Source: Sphingopyxis indica
GTDB taxonomy: Bacteria > Pseudomonadota > Alphaproteobacteria > Sphingomonadales > Sphingomonadaceae
Assembly (NCBI RefSeq): GCF_900188185.1
Contig: NZ_FZPA01000011.1
Coordinates: forward strand, 62,001 to 126,000
DNA: 64,000 nt
Direction of reading: 5' to 3'
In this document: in pieces, positions 1 through 8,070 of the stretch
How positions within the stretch are numbered: position 1 is the stretch's first letter
How the letters are laid out: each line of letters opens with the position of its first letter
Notes under the pieces: model-generated
What the model was told of the DNA's origin: nothing
Databases searched by the model: none
What the model saw: only the letters and a program-made list of their open reading frames with translations
Position numbers and translations under genes: made by a program

Positions 1-535
1 GCGCGAGTTCGAAATAGCCGAACCCCGCCCCGGTTTCCGAAATCTTCCATTCGTTGACGATCAGGTTGGCGGGCGTGCCGGTCAGCGAGCACAGCCCGCC
101 GAGCAGCGTCGCGAAAGACAAGGGCATCAGGACGCGCGCAGGCGGGATGTCGAGGCGGGCACACACCGACAGCGCGACCGGGAAGACGAGGGCAAGCGCC
201 CCGACGTTGTTCATGAAAACCGATGTCAGCGCCGCCGTGCCGCACAAGGCCGCCAGAATCACCGTCTCGTTCTGGCTCCGGCCGACCAGCCGCCGCGCGA
301 AATTGTCGATCGTTCGCGTCTGCGCGAGCGATGCGACGATTAGCAGTATTTCGATCACGGTGATGACGGCGGGGCTCGAAAAGCCCGCAAAGAGATTGGA
401 CGGCGGCACCACGCCGAGCAGAAAGGCTGCGGCGAGCCCGGCCATCGCCACCATTTCGACGCGGAACCGCTCCGACGCGTAGACGAGCAGCATCGCTGAC
501 AAGATTCCCACGATCGCGAACTGCTCGAACGTCAT
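1..535 (-). CDS. SLC13/DASS-type permease, 5' part only
   Basis: The gene starts at the ATG at 535 and runs off the left edge, leaving 178 visible codons. The translation begins MTFEQFAIVGILSAMLLVY and is almost entirely membrane segments. A conserved asparagine pair in VFMNNVGALALVFP and the re-entrant-loop motif LLGGLCSLTGTPANLIV are typical of the ion-transporter (IT) superfamily, especially SLC13-like anion permeases that take up sulfate or dicarboxylates. TrkA-C domains often follow in this family but would lie outside the window. A sulfate-type substrate would suit the sulfatase operon nearby, but nothing visible fixes the substrate. Confidence 0.8.
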   Translation of the reverse strand, partial: MTFEQFAIVGILSAMLLVYASERFRVEMVAMAGLAAAFLLGVVPPSNLFAGFSSPAVITVIEILLIVASLAQTRTIDNFARRLVGRSQNETVILAALCGTAALTSVFMNNVGALALVFPVALSVCARLDIPPARVLMPLSFATLLGGLCSLTGTPANLIVNEWKISETGAGFGYFELA

Positions 536-882
536 ACGGAATGCCTATTGCCGATAGGCGGAAAGCGAAAGCCCGCGTGCAAGATTTCCCTGCCGCCCAC
601 CGGCGGCCGGCACCGTGGCCGACCTTCCGGCAAGTCGCCGCATGCCCGGAGCGCCTCGCCGCTGAATGCCAGGGAGAGGCTTGCACCGCAATATCAACTA
701 ATTTAGTAATCAATTGTGCCGAACCCGCTCCGACGTTGTCGTGAGGGGCGAAAGGCCGGCCGAGGCGTCGTCGTCAGGCACCACTTCCCCACCATGCGCA
801 GGCCGAGCCGGGCCACCGCGCGCATAACCCACCGGCGGCCCTGCGCTGCCCGGCCGCAACCGACCAGCAAAGGAACTCGACG
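536..882. promoter_or_regulatory. Divergent intergenic region with a short palindrome
   Basis: This 347-base gap separates the divergent permease and hydrolase genes. No convincing gene was found in it. An AT-rich patch at about 690-715 contains the perfect inverted repeat ACTAA-T-TTAGT at 697-707. That is the composition expected of a promoter with an operator, but the regulator is unknown. Confidence 0.35.
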
Positions 883-1554
883 ATGCTCGACAGATCCGAT
901 CCCCCGATCCGGCTCTATGCCATTCTGACCGTTCCCGGGCTCGAAAACAGCGGACCCGCCCACTGGCAAAGCCTCTGGGAGGATTCGGATCCCGCGTGCA
1001 CCCGCGTCGAACTCGGACAATGGGACCGTCCCCATCGCAACAGCTGGGTTCGGCGATTGAACGAAGCGATTGCCGCCTCCGATCGGCCGGTCCTGCTTGC
1101 GGCACACAGCCTCGGTTGCCATGCGGTGGCATGGTGGAGCTCCCTTGAACCTTCGGCAGGGGACGGCAAGGTCGCCGGGGCCCTGCTCGTTGCGCCGCCG
1201 GCAGTGGAATATGGCCGCCGCGATCCCCGTCTGGCGGCGTTCGCGCCCCTCGTCCGCGAACGCTTGCCCTTTCCGTCGATCCTCGCCGCCAGTCAGGATG
1301 ATCCCTATGTGTCCTTCGGCCGCGCCGCAAAGATGGCGCGCCATTGGGGAAGCCGGTTGGCCGATGCGGGCTGGGTCGGCCACATCAACGCTGACAGCGA
1401 TCTCGGCCACTGGCCCTATGGCCGGTTCCTGCTCAGCCAACTCGCGGCGGCGGGCGCGGCGCTCGGCGACCGCGCCGGCGCGGTCGCCCGCTTCCTTCCC
1501 TCACGCTCTCGGCAGACCGAAGCCGCCGCCCACGCATTCCCCGCGCACGGCTAG
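883..1554 (+). CDS. RBBP9/YdeN-family alpha/beta hydrolase
   Basis: A 223-residue cytosolic serine hydrolase of the RBBP9/YdeN family, the usual size. The early motif VPGLENSGPAHWQ is typical of the family (GxxGSGPxHWQ). The nucleophile serine sits in AAHSLGCHA (about residue 72), the acid in ASQDDPYV (about 146) and the histidine in DSDLGHWPYG (about 172), so the catalytic triad is complete. The GAA...GGAACTCGACG stretch just before the ATG offers a Shine-Dalgarno-like GGAA. The gene converges on the flavoprotein gene that ends at 1564. Substrate is unknown; family members are carboxylesterase-like. Confidence 0.85.
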   Translation: MLDRSDPPIRLYAILTVPGLENSGPAHWQSLWEDSDPACTRVELGQWDRPHRNSWVRRLNEAIAASDRPVLLAAHSLGCHAVAWWSSLEPSAGDGKVAGALLVAPPAVEYGRRDPRLAAFAPLVRERLPFPSILAASQDDPYVSFGRAAKMARHWGSRLADAGWVGHINADSDLGHWPYGRFLLSQLAAAGAALGDRAGAVARFLPSRSRQTEAAAHAFPAHG

Positions 1555-1563
1555 GACGGGGAG

Positions 1564-2964
1564 CTAAAGACCTTCGCCCGCCGTCCAGTGCGCATTGACG
1601 AGACGGCGGGCGAGCGCGCTGACCTGGACCCGAATGTCCGGAACTGCGACGACTTCCCAGAGGTCGCCGCGCGTCATCGGGCCGATCGCCAGCAGGCGCT
1701 TCGACACGAGCCCGCCGGCACCGATGACATGACCTTCGCGGTCGATATCGAGACCCAACCGGAGCTGGTCGGGCCGAATCCGCCCTGCCATCAGCATGCG
1801 CCCGACGAGCGGGTCGGCGGACCGGATGAGATCGCCCTGCGGTCCGGTGCAGTTGATGGCCCGGGCGACCTCCAATGTTGCGATATTCGACTGCCCGCGC
1901 GCACGCCAATCGAGGATCAGCGTGTCGGTGCCTGCGCGCGCGTTCAAGATCTTACCCGCGCGGAAGCGGAGCCGGCCGGACGCGATCAGGGCGTCGATGC
2001 GCGCCGCGACGGCCGGCGCGAGACGGTGGCGATGCACGTCCCAATAGGGGCGCAGATGACGCAGGAACCGCGCCCGCTTTTCACGGTCGGCCGAAGCCCA
2101 CATCATCTGGGTGACGGGTCGCAGCGAATCGATGACGAGCCGCCAGTCGCGCTGCGCCGCTTCGGTGCGTGCCCAGCGCACGAGCGCGGAAAGGTCGGGC
2201 GCTGGCCGGGCAAGAACCGGCTTCGGCCAAGACAGGCCTTCGAGGTGGCGATGCGGCCGCAGACCCCGCCGTGACATCGCGGTGATCAGCCCCTTATGTC
2301 CGCGTGCATCGAGCCGTAGAATGACGTCGATCGCGGTCAGGCCGGTGCCGACCACAAGGACCGACGCATCTTCGGGCAGCCCCTCTTCGAAGGCCGTCGC
2401 CCAGGGATCGCGGACATAGAGATTCGCGGGCAGGCGCTCATCGGCGAGCGCCGGGGGATCGTGCGGCGGCAGATTGCCGATCGCAAGAACCGCGCGGTCG
2501 GCTTCGATCGGGCCGCCGTTCACAAGGCTCAGCGAAACCCGACCATCCCCTTCATCGATGGCGAGCACCTCGTCGTTGACCAGCTTCAGCCGCGCACCAT
2601 TTTCTCCCAGCGCGTCCGCCAGCGTCTCGCGGAGATAGCGACCATAGGTGGCGCGCGTTACAAAAGCATCGTCGCATCCAAGCCCGCGCGCGGAGAGCCA
2701 ATTGCAGAAATGTTCGGGGCGATCGGCGAATGCGCTCATGTTCGCGGCCCGGACGTTGAGCAGATGCGTGGACTCGAGGCTGCTATAGGCCACGCCGGTG
2801 CCCATTCGCCCGCGATCCCGCTCGATCAACAGCACCTCGACGTCAGGCTGCTCGAGAAGGTTGAGCGCGAGCATCGTCCCCGAAAAGCCGGCTCCGACAA
2901 TCGCCACCCTGTTCGCGGTTCGAAGCCGCGGCCTGAACTGGAAAAGCGGAGAGCCGTCGCTCAT
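1564..2964 (-). CDS. FAD/NAD(P)-binding protein (COG4529-like)
   Basis: A 466-residue flavoprotein, last gene of the sulfate-ester operon. The start at 2964 is chosen because it overlaps the stop of the upstream dioxygenase as TGATG; an in-frame start 20 codons upstream would lie inside that gene. The dinucleotide-binding motif VAIVGAGFSGTMLALNL lies near residue 20 and a second one, VLVVGTGLTAIDVIL, near residue 190. The segment GTGVAYSSLESTHLLNVRAANM is typical of the COG4529/HI0933-like family of uncharacterised oxidoreductases. It may supply a redox step to the dioxygenases or sulfatase, but the reaction is unknown. Confidence 0.82.
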   Translation of the reverse strand: MSDGSPLFQFRPRLRTANRVAIVGAGFSGTMLALNLLEQPDVEVLLIERDRGRMGTGVAYSSLESTHLLNVRAANMSAFADRPEHFCNWLSARGLGCDDAFVTRATYGRYLRETLADALGENGARLKLVNDEVLAIDEGDGRVSLSLVNGGPIEADRAVLAIGNLPPHDPPALADERLPANLYVRDPWATAFEEGLPEDASVLVVGTGLTAIDVILRLDARGHKGLITAMSRRGLRPHRHLEGLSWPKPVLARPAPDLSALVRWARTEAAQRDWRLVIDSLRPVTQMMWASADREKRARFLRHLRPYWDVHRHRLAPAVAARIDALIASGRLRFRAGKILNARAGTDTLILDWRARGQSNIATLEVARAINCTGPQGDLIRSADPLVGRMLMAGRIRPDQLRLGLDIDREGHVIGAGGLVSKRLLAIGPMTRGDLWEVVAVPDIRVQVSALARRLVNAHWTAGEGL

Positions 2965-3857
2965 CACCGCGTGACCACGTCCCCGCTGACAGTCACGCGC
3001 TCGAGCACCCGATGATGCGGCCAATAGTCGCCGACCGCATAATGCTGTGTCGAGCGATTGTCCCAGATGCCGATCGCGTTCGGCGACCAGCGGAAGCGCA
3101 CCTGATATTCGGGGACCTTGATCCGATCGAACAACAGACGCAGCAGGCTGTCGCTTTCCTCTTCGGGGATGCCGAGGATCCGCGTCGTGAAGGTGTAATT
3201 GACGTACAGGATCTTCTCGCCGGTTTCGGGATGGCGTCGCACGACCGGATGGCGAACGGGCGGAAAGGCCGCCGCCAGTTCCGCCCGCTTCTCCTCGCTG
3301 ACGCGTCCCCCGAAGCTGCGGACGATGTCATGCTCGGCCTCGAGATCCTCGATGCGGTCCTTCACCGCCTGGGGCAGCCCCGCATAGGCTGCGACGGTGT
3401 CGGCCCACATGGTGTCACCGCCAAGCGGCGGCAGGATGCGCGCCCGCAGAATCGACGCGACCGACGGTCGCGCCCGAAACGTCACATCGGTGTGCCATTT
3501 GTTATAGGCCTGAAAAGGGGCCAGCGTTTCGGCCGACAGCTGGACCCCCTCGACACCTTCGATCCGCAGGATTTCGGGATATCCCTCGACATGCGGTATG
3601 ACCGGATGGCCTTCAAGCTCGCCAAACAGCCGGCCCAGCCGGACATGGCTTTCGTAGCTGATGTCCTGATGTCGAAAGAAGAGCACCTTGTGCGCGATCC
3701 AGGCATCGTGCAGCCACTCGGCTTGCGTTACATTCAGCGGACCGTCGAGATCGAGGCCGGACACTTCGGCGCCGATCGTGGGAGTGGAAGGCAGCAGGTC
3801 GAGCCCTAGCGACGCGGCGCGCTCATACAGGGTCGGATCGATCGTCTTGGTGGCCAT
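2964..3857 (-). CDS. TauD/TfdA-family alpha-ketoglutarate dioxygenase
   Basis: A 297-residue Fe(II)/alpha-ketoglutarate-dependent dioxygenase. The iron-binding HxD is in KWHTDVTF (H122, D124), the distal histidine in STQHYAVGDYW (about H272), and the 2-oxoglutarate-binding arginine follows near 283-287. TauD, TfdA and AtsK relatives hydroxylate a C-H next to a sulfonate, ether or sulfate ester so that the product collapses and frees sulfite or sulfate. It is one of two such enzymes in this operon. The other is only moderately similar, which suggests different substrates. Its stop overlaps the flavoprotein start. Confidence 0.9.
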   Translation of the reverse strand: MATKTIDPTLYERAASLGLDLLPSTPTIGAEVSGLDLDGPLNVTQAEWLHDAWIAHKVLFFRHQDISYESHVRLGRLFGELEGHPVIPHVEGYPEILRIEGVEGVQLSAETLAPFQAYNKWHTDVTFRARPSVASILRARILPPLGGDTMWADTVAAYAGLPQAVKDRIEDLEAEHDIVRSFGGRVSEEKRAELAAAFPPVRHPVVRRHPETGEKILYVNYTFTTRILGIPEEESDSLLRLLFDRIKVPEYQVRFRWSPNAIGIWDNRSTQHYAVGDYWPHHRVLERVTVSGDVVTR

Positions 3858-3956
3858 GCGTCATCTCTCTTGATGAAGCCCCTGGCCGGTCGACTCGTGG
3901 CGTCCCGACGGCTCCGATATTAAGGCAATTATTTCAGTTGACAATAGGTTGGACGA

Positions 3957-5612
3957 CTAAGGTCGATAGGGGATGGAATCGGGCAACACGATTCCCACCC
4001 GTGCAGCGTAGCTTTCCCAGGCCTTTTCCAGCTCGGCCCTGCGACCGGGCTCGGCGAGCGACAGGTCCCGTGTTTCGCCGGGATCGCGCACGATGTCGAA
4101 CAGTCGCCACACACCATCGCCGATGTCGGTAATCTTCCAGTCGCCGCGGCGATAGGCGCGCGAACCGAACAGCTCGGTGCCGATACCGTCCTCGGCGCCA
4201 TAGATGCGCGCGGCCGCATCGCGAAGCCACGGCGCCCACGACCGCCCCGTAATCGGCCGCACGGCGCGACCCGCAACCTCGGTCCGCGAAGCATCGACGC
4301 CCGCTACGTCGAGCAGGGTCGGCGCGATATCCGCGACCGACATATATTGCGTTTCGGCCGCGCGACGTTGCGGAATGCCGGCGCCGCTGACGAAGGCGAC
4401 GGTGCGCGTCCCGCCTTCACTCGCATAGCCCTTGGTCAGCCACGATGGCGCCGTCGCGGCCTGCGCCCAGCCCGCGCCATAGGTGAGATAGGAGGTCGCG
4501 GAGCCGCGGTTGCGAAGGCTGTTGTCGGCACCCGCGAGCGCGCTTGCAAGCATCTGCTTGCCCGTCGTCTCGACATCGAGCGCCTCGGCGCCATTGTCGG
4601 CGAGGAACAGGATCACCGTATTGTCGAGCTGGCCCGCGGCGCGCAGCGCATCAAGAACACGGCCGACATTCTGGTCGAGCCGGTCGACCATCGCGGCATA
4701 GATTTCCATGTTGCGCGCCGCGAGCCGCTGCTGTTCGGCGGTCAGCGAATCCCAGCTTCCGTCGCGGTTGCGCGGCGTGTGCGCGGCAATGTCGGGAGCG
4801 AGAATGCCGAGATCGCGCTGACGCGCGAGGCGTCGCTCGCGCAGCACATCGAATCCTTCGTCATAGCGCCCCTTGTAACGCGCGATATCCTCGGGCGGGG
4901 CCTGAAGCGGCCAATGCGGCGCCGTGAAGGCAAGATAGGCGAAAAAAGGACGATCCTGCGCTTCGGGCTTCGGCGCTTCCGCAAGGAAGCCGATCAGCCG
5001 CGAGGTGAAATAGTCGCTCGAATAGAAGTCGGCGGGCAGCTTCGTCACTCGCTTGCCGTTTTCGCGATAGGTCGAAGCGTGCGGATCGCCCGGGTCGGTG
5101 TCGACGCCGAAGTGATTGTGCCCGCCCTGCAGCAGCGCGAAGCTGCGTTCGAACCCGCGAGCATGCGGGCTCTGATCGTCCGCGAGCCCGAGATGCCACT
5201 TGCCCGAGAACAGGGTGCGATAGCCACCGGCGGAAAGGCGCTCGGCGAGCGTCGCGACATCGCGACGCAAATAGCCCTCATATCCCGGCTTGCCTTGTTG
5301 GTTCGGCCGGATCAGCTCGGCCATGGTGCCAAGTCCCGCGAGGTGATTGTCGGTGCCGGTCAGCAGCATCGCGCGCGTCGGCGAGCATGTCGGGGCGGTG
5401 TGGAACCCGGCGAGACGGACGCCCGCAAGCGCAAGTCGGTCGAGGTTGGGGGTGCGGATTTCGCCCCCGAACGCTCCGATATCCGAGTAGCCGAGATCGT
5501 CGGCGACGATCAGCAGGATGTTGGGTCGGCTCTCCTTGGCCGCGACGGCGGGCGACAGGCCGCCCGCGAGCAACAGGACCAGGAAAGTGCGAAAGCGGCG
5601 GCGAACGGTCAT
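3957..5612 (-). CDS. Arylsulfatase, secreted
   Basis: A 551-residue type I sulfatase that hydrolyses sulfate esters. It begins with a signal peptide (basic RRRFRT, hydrophobic core, cut likely after AVAA). The metal-binding pair is in LIVADDLGYSD (D38, D39). The signature CSPTR (C76-R80) carries the cysteine that maturation converts to formylglycine; conversion needs a formylglycine-generating or anSME enzyme, not seen in this window. Later motifs FSGKWHLG, TAPHWPLQAP and FLADNGAE are also typical. It probably acts in the periplasm on esters brought in by the TonB receptor of the same operon. Confidence 0.93.
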   Translation of the reverse strand: MTVRRRFRTFLVLLLAGGLSPAVAAKESRPNILLIVADDLGYSDIGAFGGEIRTPNLDRLALAGVRLAGFHTAPTCSPTRAMLLTGTDNHLAGLGTMAELIRPNQQGKPGYEGYLRRDVATLAERLSAGGYRTLFSGKWHLGLADDQSPHARGFERSFALLQGGHNHFGVDTDPGDPHASTYRENGKRVTKLPADFYSSDYFTSRLIGFLAEAPKPEAQDRPFFAYLAFTAPHWPLQAPPEDIARYKGRYDEGFDVLRERRLARQRDLGILAPDIAAHTPRNRDGSWDSLTAEQQRLAARNMEIYAAMVDRLDQNVGRVLDALRAAGQLDNTVILFLADNGAEALDVETTGKQMLASALAGADNSLRNRGSATSYLTYGAGWAQAATAPSWLTKGYASEGGTRTVAFVSGAGIPQRRAAETQYMSVADIAPTLLDVAGVDASRTEVAGRAVRPITGRSWAPWLRDAAARIYGAEDGIGTELFGSRAYRRGDWKITDIGDGVWRLFDIVRDPGETRDLSLAEPGRRAELEKAWESYAARVGIVLPDSIPYRP

Positions 5613-5732
5613 ATGGCGTACCTCGACAGGAAAGAAGGGCGGCGCGGCCGGGCGAATGGAACCCGGACGCGCCGCGAGGAAGACCGGCGCTGTCGCAAGA
5701 TGGAGGAGAGCCTGGCGCCGGTCGGGAGCCGG

Positions 5733-6686
5733 TCAGGCGGGTTCGTACTGGACCGCCTTTTCCTTGCGGACCGTGCGGCTGCTGCGACCGTCGATCCCCA
5801 CTGGCACTTCGCCGGCGATCGTCGCGCGGCGCAGCGTCCGGCGCTGAAGACCGAAGTCGGCCGTCGCGCGATGCTGGGTCGCCTGATTGTCCCAGATAGC
5901 CACGTCGCCCTCGCGCCAGCGCCAGCGCACGACATTCTCGGGCTTGGTGATATGGTCCTGAAGCGTCTGGAACAGACGGGCGGAGTCGGCGGCATTCAGC
6001 CCGACGAACTGCTTGACGAAATGGCCGAGCAACAGGCTGCGCTGGCCGCTGACCGGATGAACGCGCACCACCGGATGCTCGGTTTCATAGACGGTCGAGG
6101 CAAAGACGTCGCGATGCTGCGCAATGCGCTCGCGCGCGCTGTCGCCATCGGGCGCCGACTGGAGGATCGCCGCATAGTCATAGAGGTTCGTATGCGTGGC
6201 CCACAGATTGTTGACGAGCTGCCGCAATACTTCGGGCAGACCGTCATAGGCGGTTTCGCCATTCGCCCACTGGGTGTCGCCGCCTGCTTCGGGAATGGTG
6301 ATCGCGCGCAGGATCGACGCCTTCGGATAGGCATCGACAAAGGTCACGTCGGTGTGCCAGCTCGACGCGGCATAGCCCTCGCGGCTGTCCAGTTCGAGCA
6401 GGTAGCGCGATCCTTCGGCGACCGGCACGGTCGGATGCGCGACCGGATCGCCGAGCAGCGCGGCGAACGCTTCATGCTCGCTGTCGGTCAGATGCTGCTG
6501 GTCACGGAAGAACAGCACCTTGTGGCGCGTCAGAGCGGCCTCGATGGCCTGCACGGTCGCTGCCGGCAGGTCGCCCGAAAGCTGGACGCCGTTGACGACC
6601 GCGCCGATGGTGCCGGTCACCGGGGAAATGTCGAGATCGATCCCCTTGTCGCGGGCGTTGGCGTAGCTGGTATGAAGGTCCGTCAT
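5733..6686 (-). CDS. TauD/TfdA-family dioxygenase, AtsK-like
   Basis: A 317-residue alpha-ketoglutarate dioxygenase with the iron site in SSWHTDVTF (H111, D113) and the distal histidine in ATQHRATADFG. Features such as DTQWANGETAYDGLP resemble alkylsulfatase AtsK of Pseudomonas, which oxidises alkyl sulfate esters to aldehyde plus sulfate. That assignment is by family resemblance. The gene sits between the transporter and the arylsulfatase, with a 120-base gap to the latter. Together the two dioxygenases and the sulfatase would release sulfate from both alkyl and aryl esters. Confidence 0.9.
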   Translation of the reverse strand: MTDLHTSYANARDKGIDLDISPVTGTIGAVVNGVQLSGDLPAATVQAIEAALTRHKVLFFRDQQHLTDSEHEAFAALLGDPVAHPTVPVAEGSRYLLELDSREGYAASSWHTDVTFVDAYPKASILRAITIPEAGGDTQWANGETAYDGLPEVLRQLVNNLWATHTNLYDYAAILQSAPDGDSARERIAQHRDVFASTVYETEHPVVRVHPVSGQRSLLLGHFVKQFVGLNAADSARLFQTLQDHITKPENVVRWRWREGDVAIWDNQATQHRATADFGLQRRTLRRATIAGEVPVGIDGRSSRTVRKEKAVQYEPA

Positions 6687-6717
6687 GGTCAGTCTCCTTT
6701 GAGGTTTGGACGGCGGG

Positions 6718-8070
6718 TCATTCGGCGAAGGCCAGATCGGGAGAATCCCGGTCGAGCCGTCGGCGAATTTCGGAATGCGCCGCCTCGTCGAGCGGGAAGC
6801 GCGCGATCAGGGCGGCGGAAAGGCTGTGGGCGACGGCGGGGCCGATCGCGAAGACGAGCAGCAGGCCATCGAGCGCTTCGGCGCTGTTGGACGCCTTGGG
6901 GTCGAAGCCCAGCCAGCTGACGAGCGGCAGCGCGATCCCGACCGCGGCGGCGGTTGCGCCCTTGCCGGCGAGGCTGAAGACCGAATAGAAAAGGCCGGTC
7001 CGATCGTCGCCGCTTTCGAGGCGATGTTTGTCGGCCACGTCGGCGACGATCGCGCGCAGCATCAGATTGCCCGCCCCTTGGGCGAGCCCCTGCGCGAGCG
7101 TCAGCGCGAGCAGCAGGCCGAAGGTCTGGGGTGTGACGAACAGCAGCGAAAGGTTGATCGCCACCTGGACCAGTTCGCCCGCCACCGCCGTGCGATGCTT
7201 GCCGAAACGGCGCCCGATCCTGAGCCAGATCGGCCCGGCGAAGATACCGAAAACGAACTGGAAGAGGAACAGGCCGCCGGCCCATTCGGGGCGGCCCATA
7301 TAGAAGCTGACGAAGAAGACGATCAGCGCGGCGCGGATATGCTGGGCCAGAGTCACCGCGAAATCGGAGGCAAGGACGCGGAGCAGCAGCGGCTCGCCGA
7401 CGACCGCCGCTACGGTCTCGCGCACACGCGGCCGCGCCACGGGTAACGCCGGCAGGGGCGGCTCGCGCAGCGCGGTGAGGGTCGACAGTAACGCGGGAAC
7501 GATGCTGGCGAGCACGAGACCGCCCATCAGGCTGAGCTGGAGACGGCCATCGCCGGGGCGAATCTGATCGGCGATCGTCGGCAGGATCAGGGTCAGCAAC
7601 AGCGCGCTCGCGGTGACGACCGTCTGATAGGTCGCGATCCGCGTCCGCTGGTGATAATCGCCCGACACCTCGCCGCCCCAGGCCTGGAACGGTATCTGAA
7701 CCGCGGTCCAGCCAAGATAGAAGAAGAACAGCACGAGCCCGAGCGACAGCGGCGTCACGCCGAAAGGCGGAAAAAAGAGAAAGATCGAGGCGAGCGCGAA
7801 CACCGCCCCGCCCCCGGCAATCCACGGCTTGCGGCGCCCGTGGATCGTGCGCGTGCGGTCGCTGAGCGTCCCGATCAGCGGATCGGATACCGCATCCCAT
7901 AGCCTGCCTAGCAGAAACACGAGACCGATGGTCGTCAGCGAGAGCCCATAGTCGCGCGCATAGATTGCGGGCAGATAGACGCCGAGCGGCAGGCCGGCGG
8001 CCGCGAGCGGAATCGCCACGGCGGAAAAGCGGACCAGCTCGCTGGCCGTCGGGGGCGGAGCGGCGGTCAC
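6718..8070 (-). CDS. GPH-type MFS transporter (inner membrane)
   Basis: A 450-residue membrane protein with about twelve hydrophobic segments. The segments GRLWDAVSDPLIGTLSDRTR and RRKPWIAGGG are the signature of the glycoside-pentoside-hexuronide:cation symporter branch of the major facilitator superfamily (MelB-like). The start overlaps the TonB-receptor stop by four bases (ATGA). It most likely imports the compound delivered by that receptor, a sulfated or desulfated organic molecule, into the cytoplasm where the dioxygenases act. The exact substrate cannot be read from the sequence. Confidence 0.88.
   Translation of the reverse strand: MTAAPPPTASELVRFSAVAIPLAAAGLPLGVYLPAIYARDYGLSLTTIGLVFLLGRLWDAVSDPLIGTLSDRTRTIHGRRKPWIAGGGAVFALASIFLFFPPFGVTPLSLGLVLFFFYLGWTAVQIPFQAWGGEVSGDYHQRTRIATYQTVVTASALLLTLILPTIADQIRPGDGRLQLSLMGGLVLASIVPALLSTLTALREPPLPALPVARPRVRETVAAVVGEPLLLRVLASDFAVTLAQHIRAALIVFFVSFYMGRPEWAGGLFLFQFVFGIFAGPIWLRIGRRFGKHRTAVAGELVQVAINLSLLFVTPQTFGLLLALTLAQGLAQGAGNLMLRAIVADVADKHRLESGDDRTGLFYSVFSLAGKGATAAAVGIALPLVSWLGFDPKASNSAEALDGLLLVFAIGPAVAHSLSAALIARFPLDEAAHSEIRRRLDRDSPDLAFAE

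Noticed and set aside
4347-6920. An 857-codon open frame on the plus strand
   Set aside because: It is antisense to the arylsulfatase and dioxygenase genes, which have clear catalytic motifs. Long antisense frames are common in GC-rich DNA.
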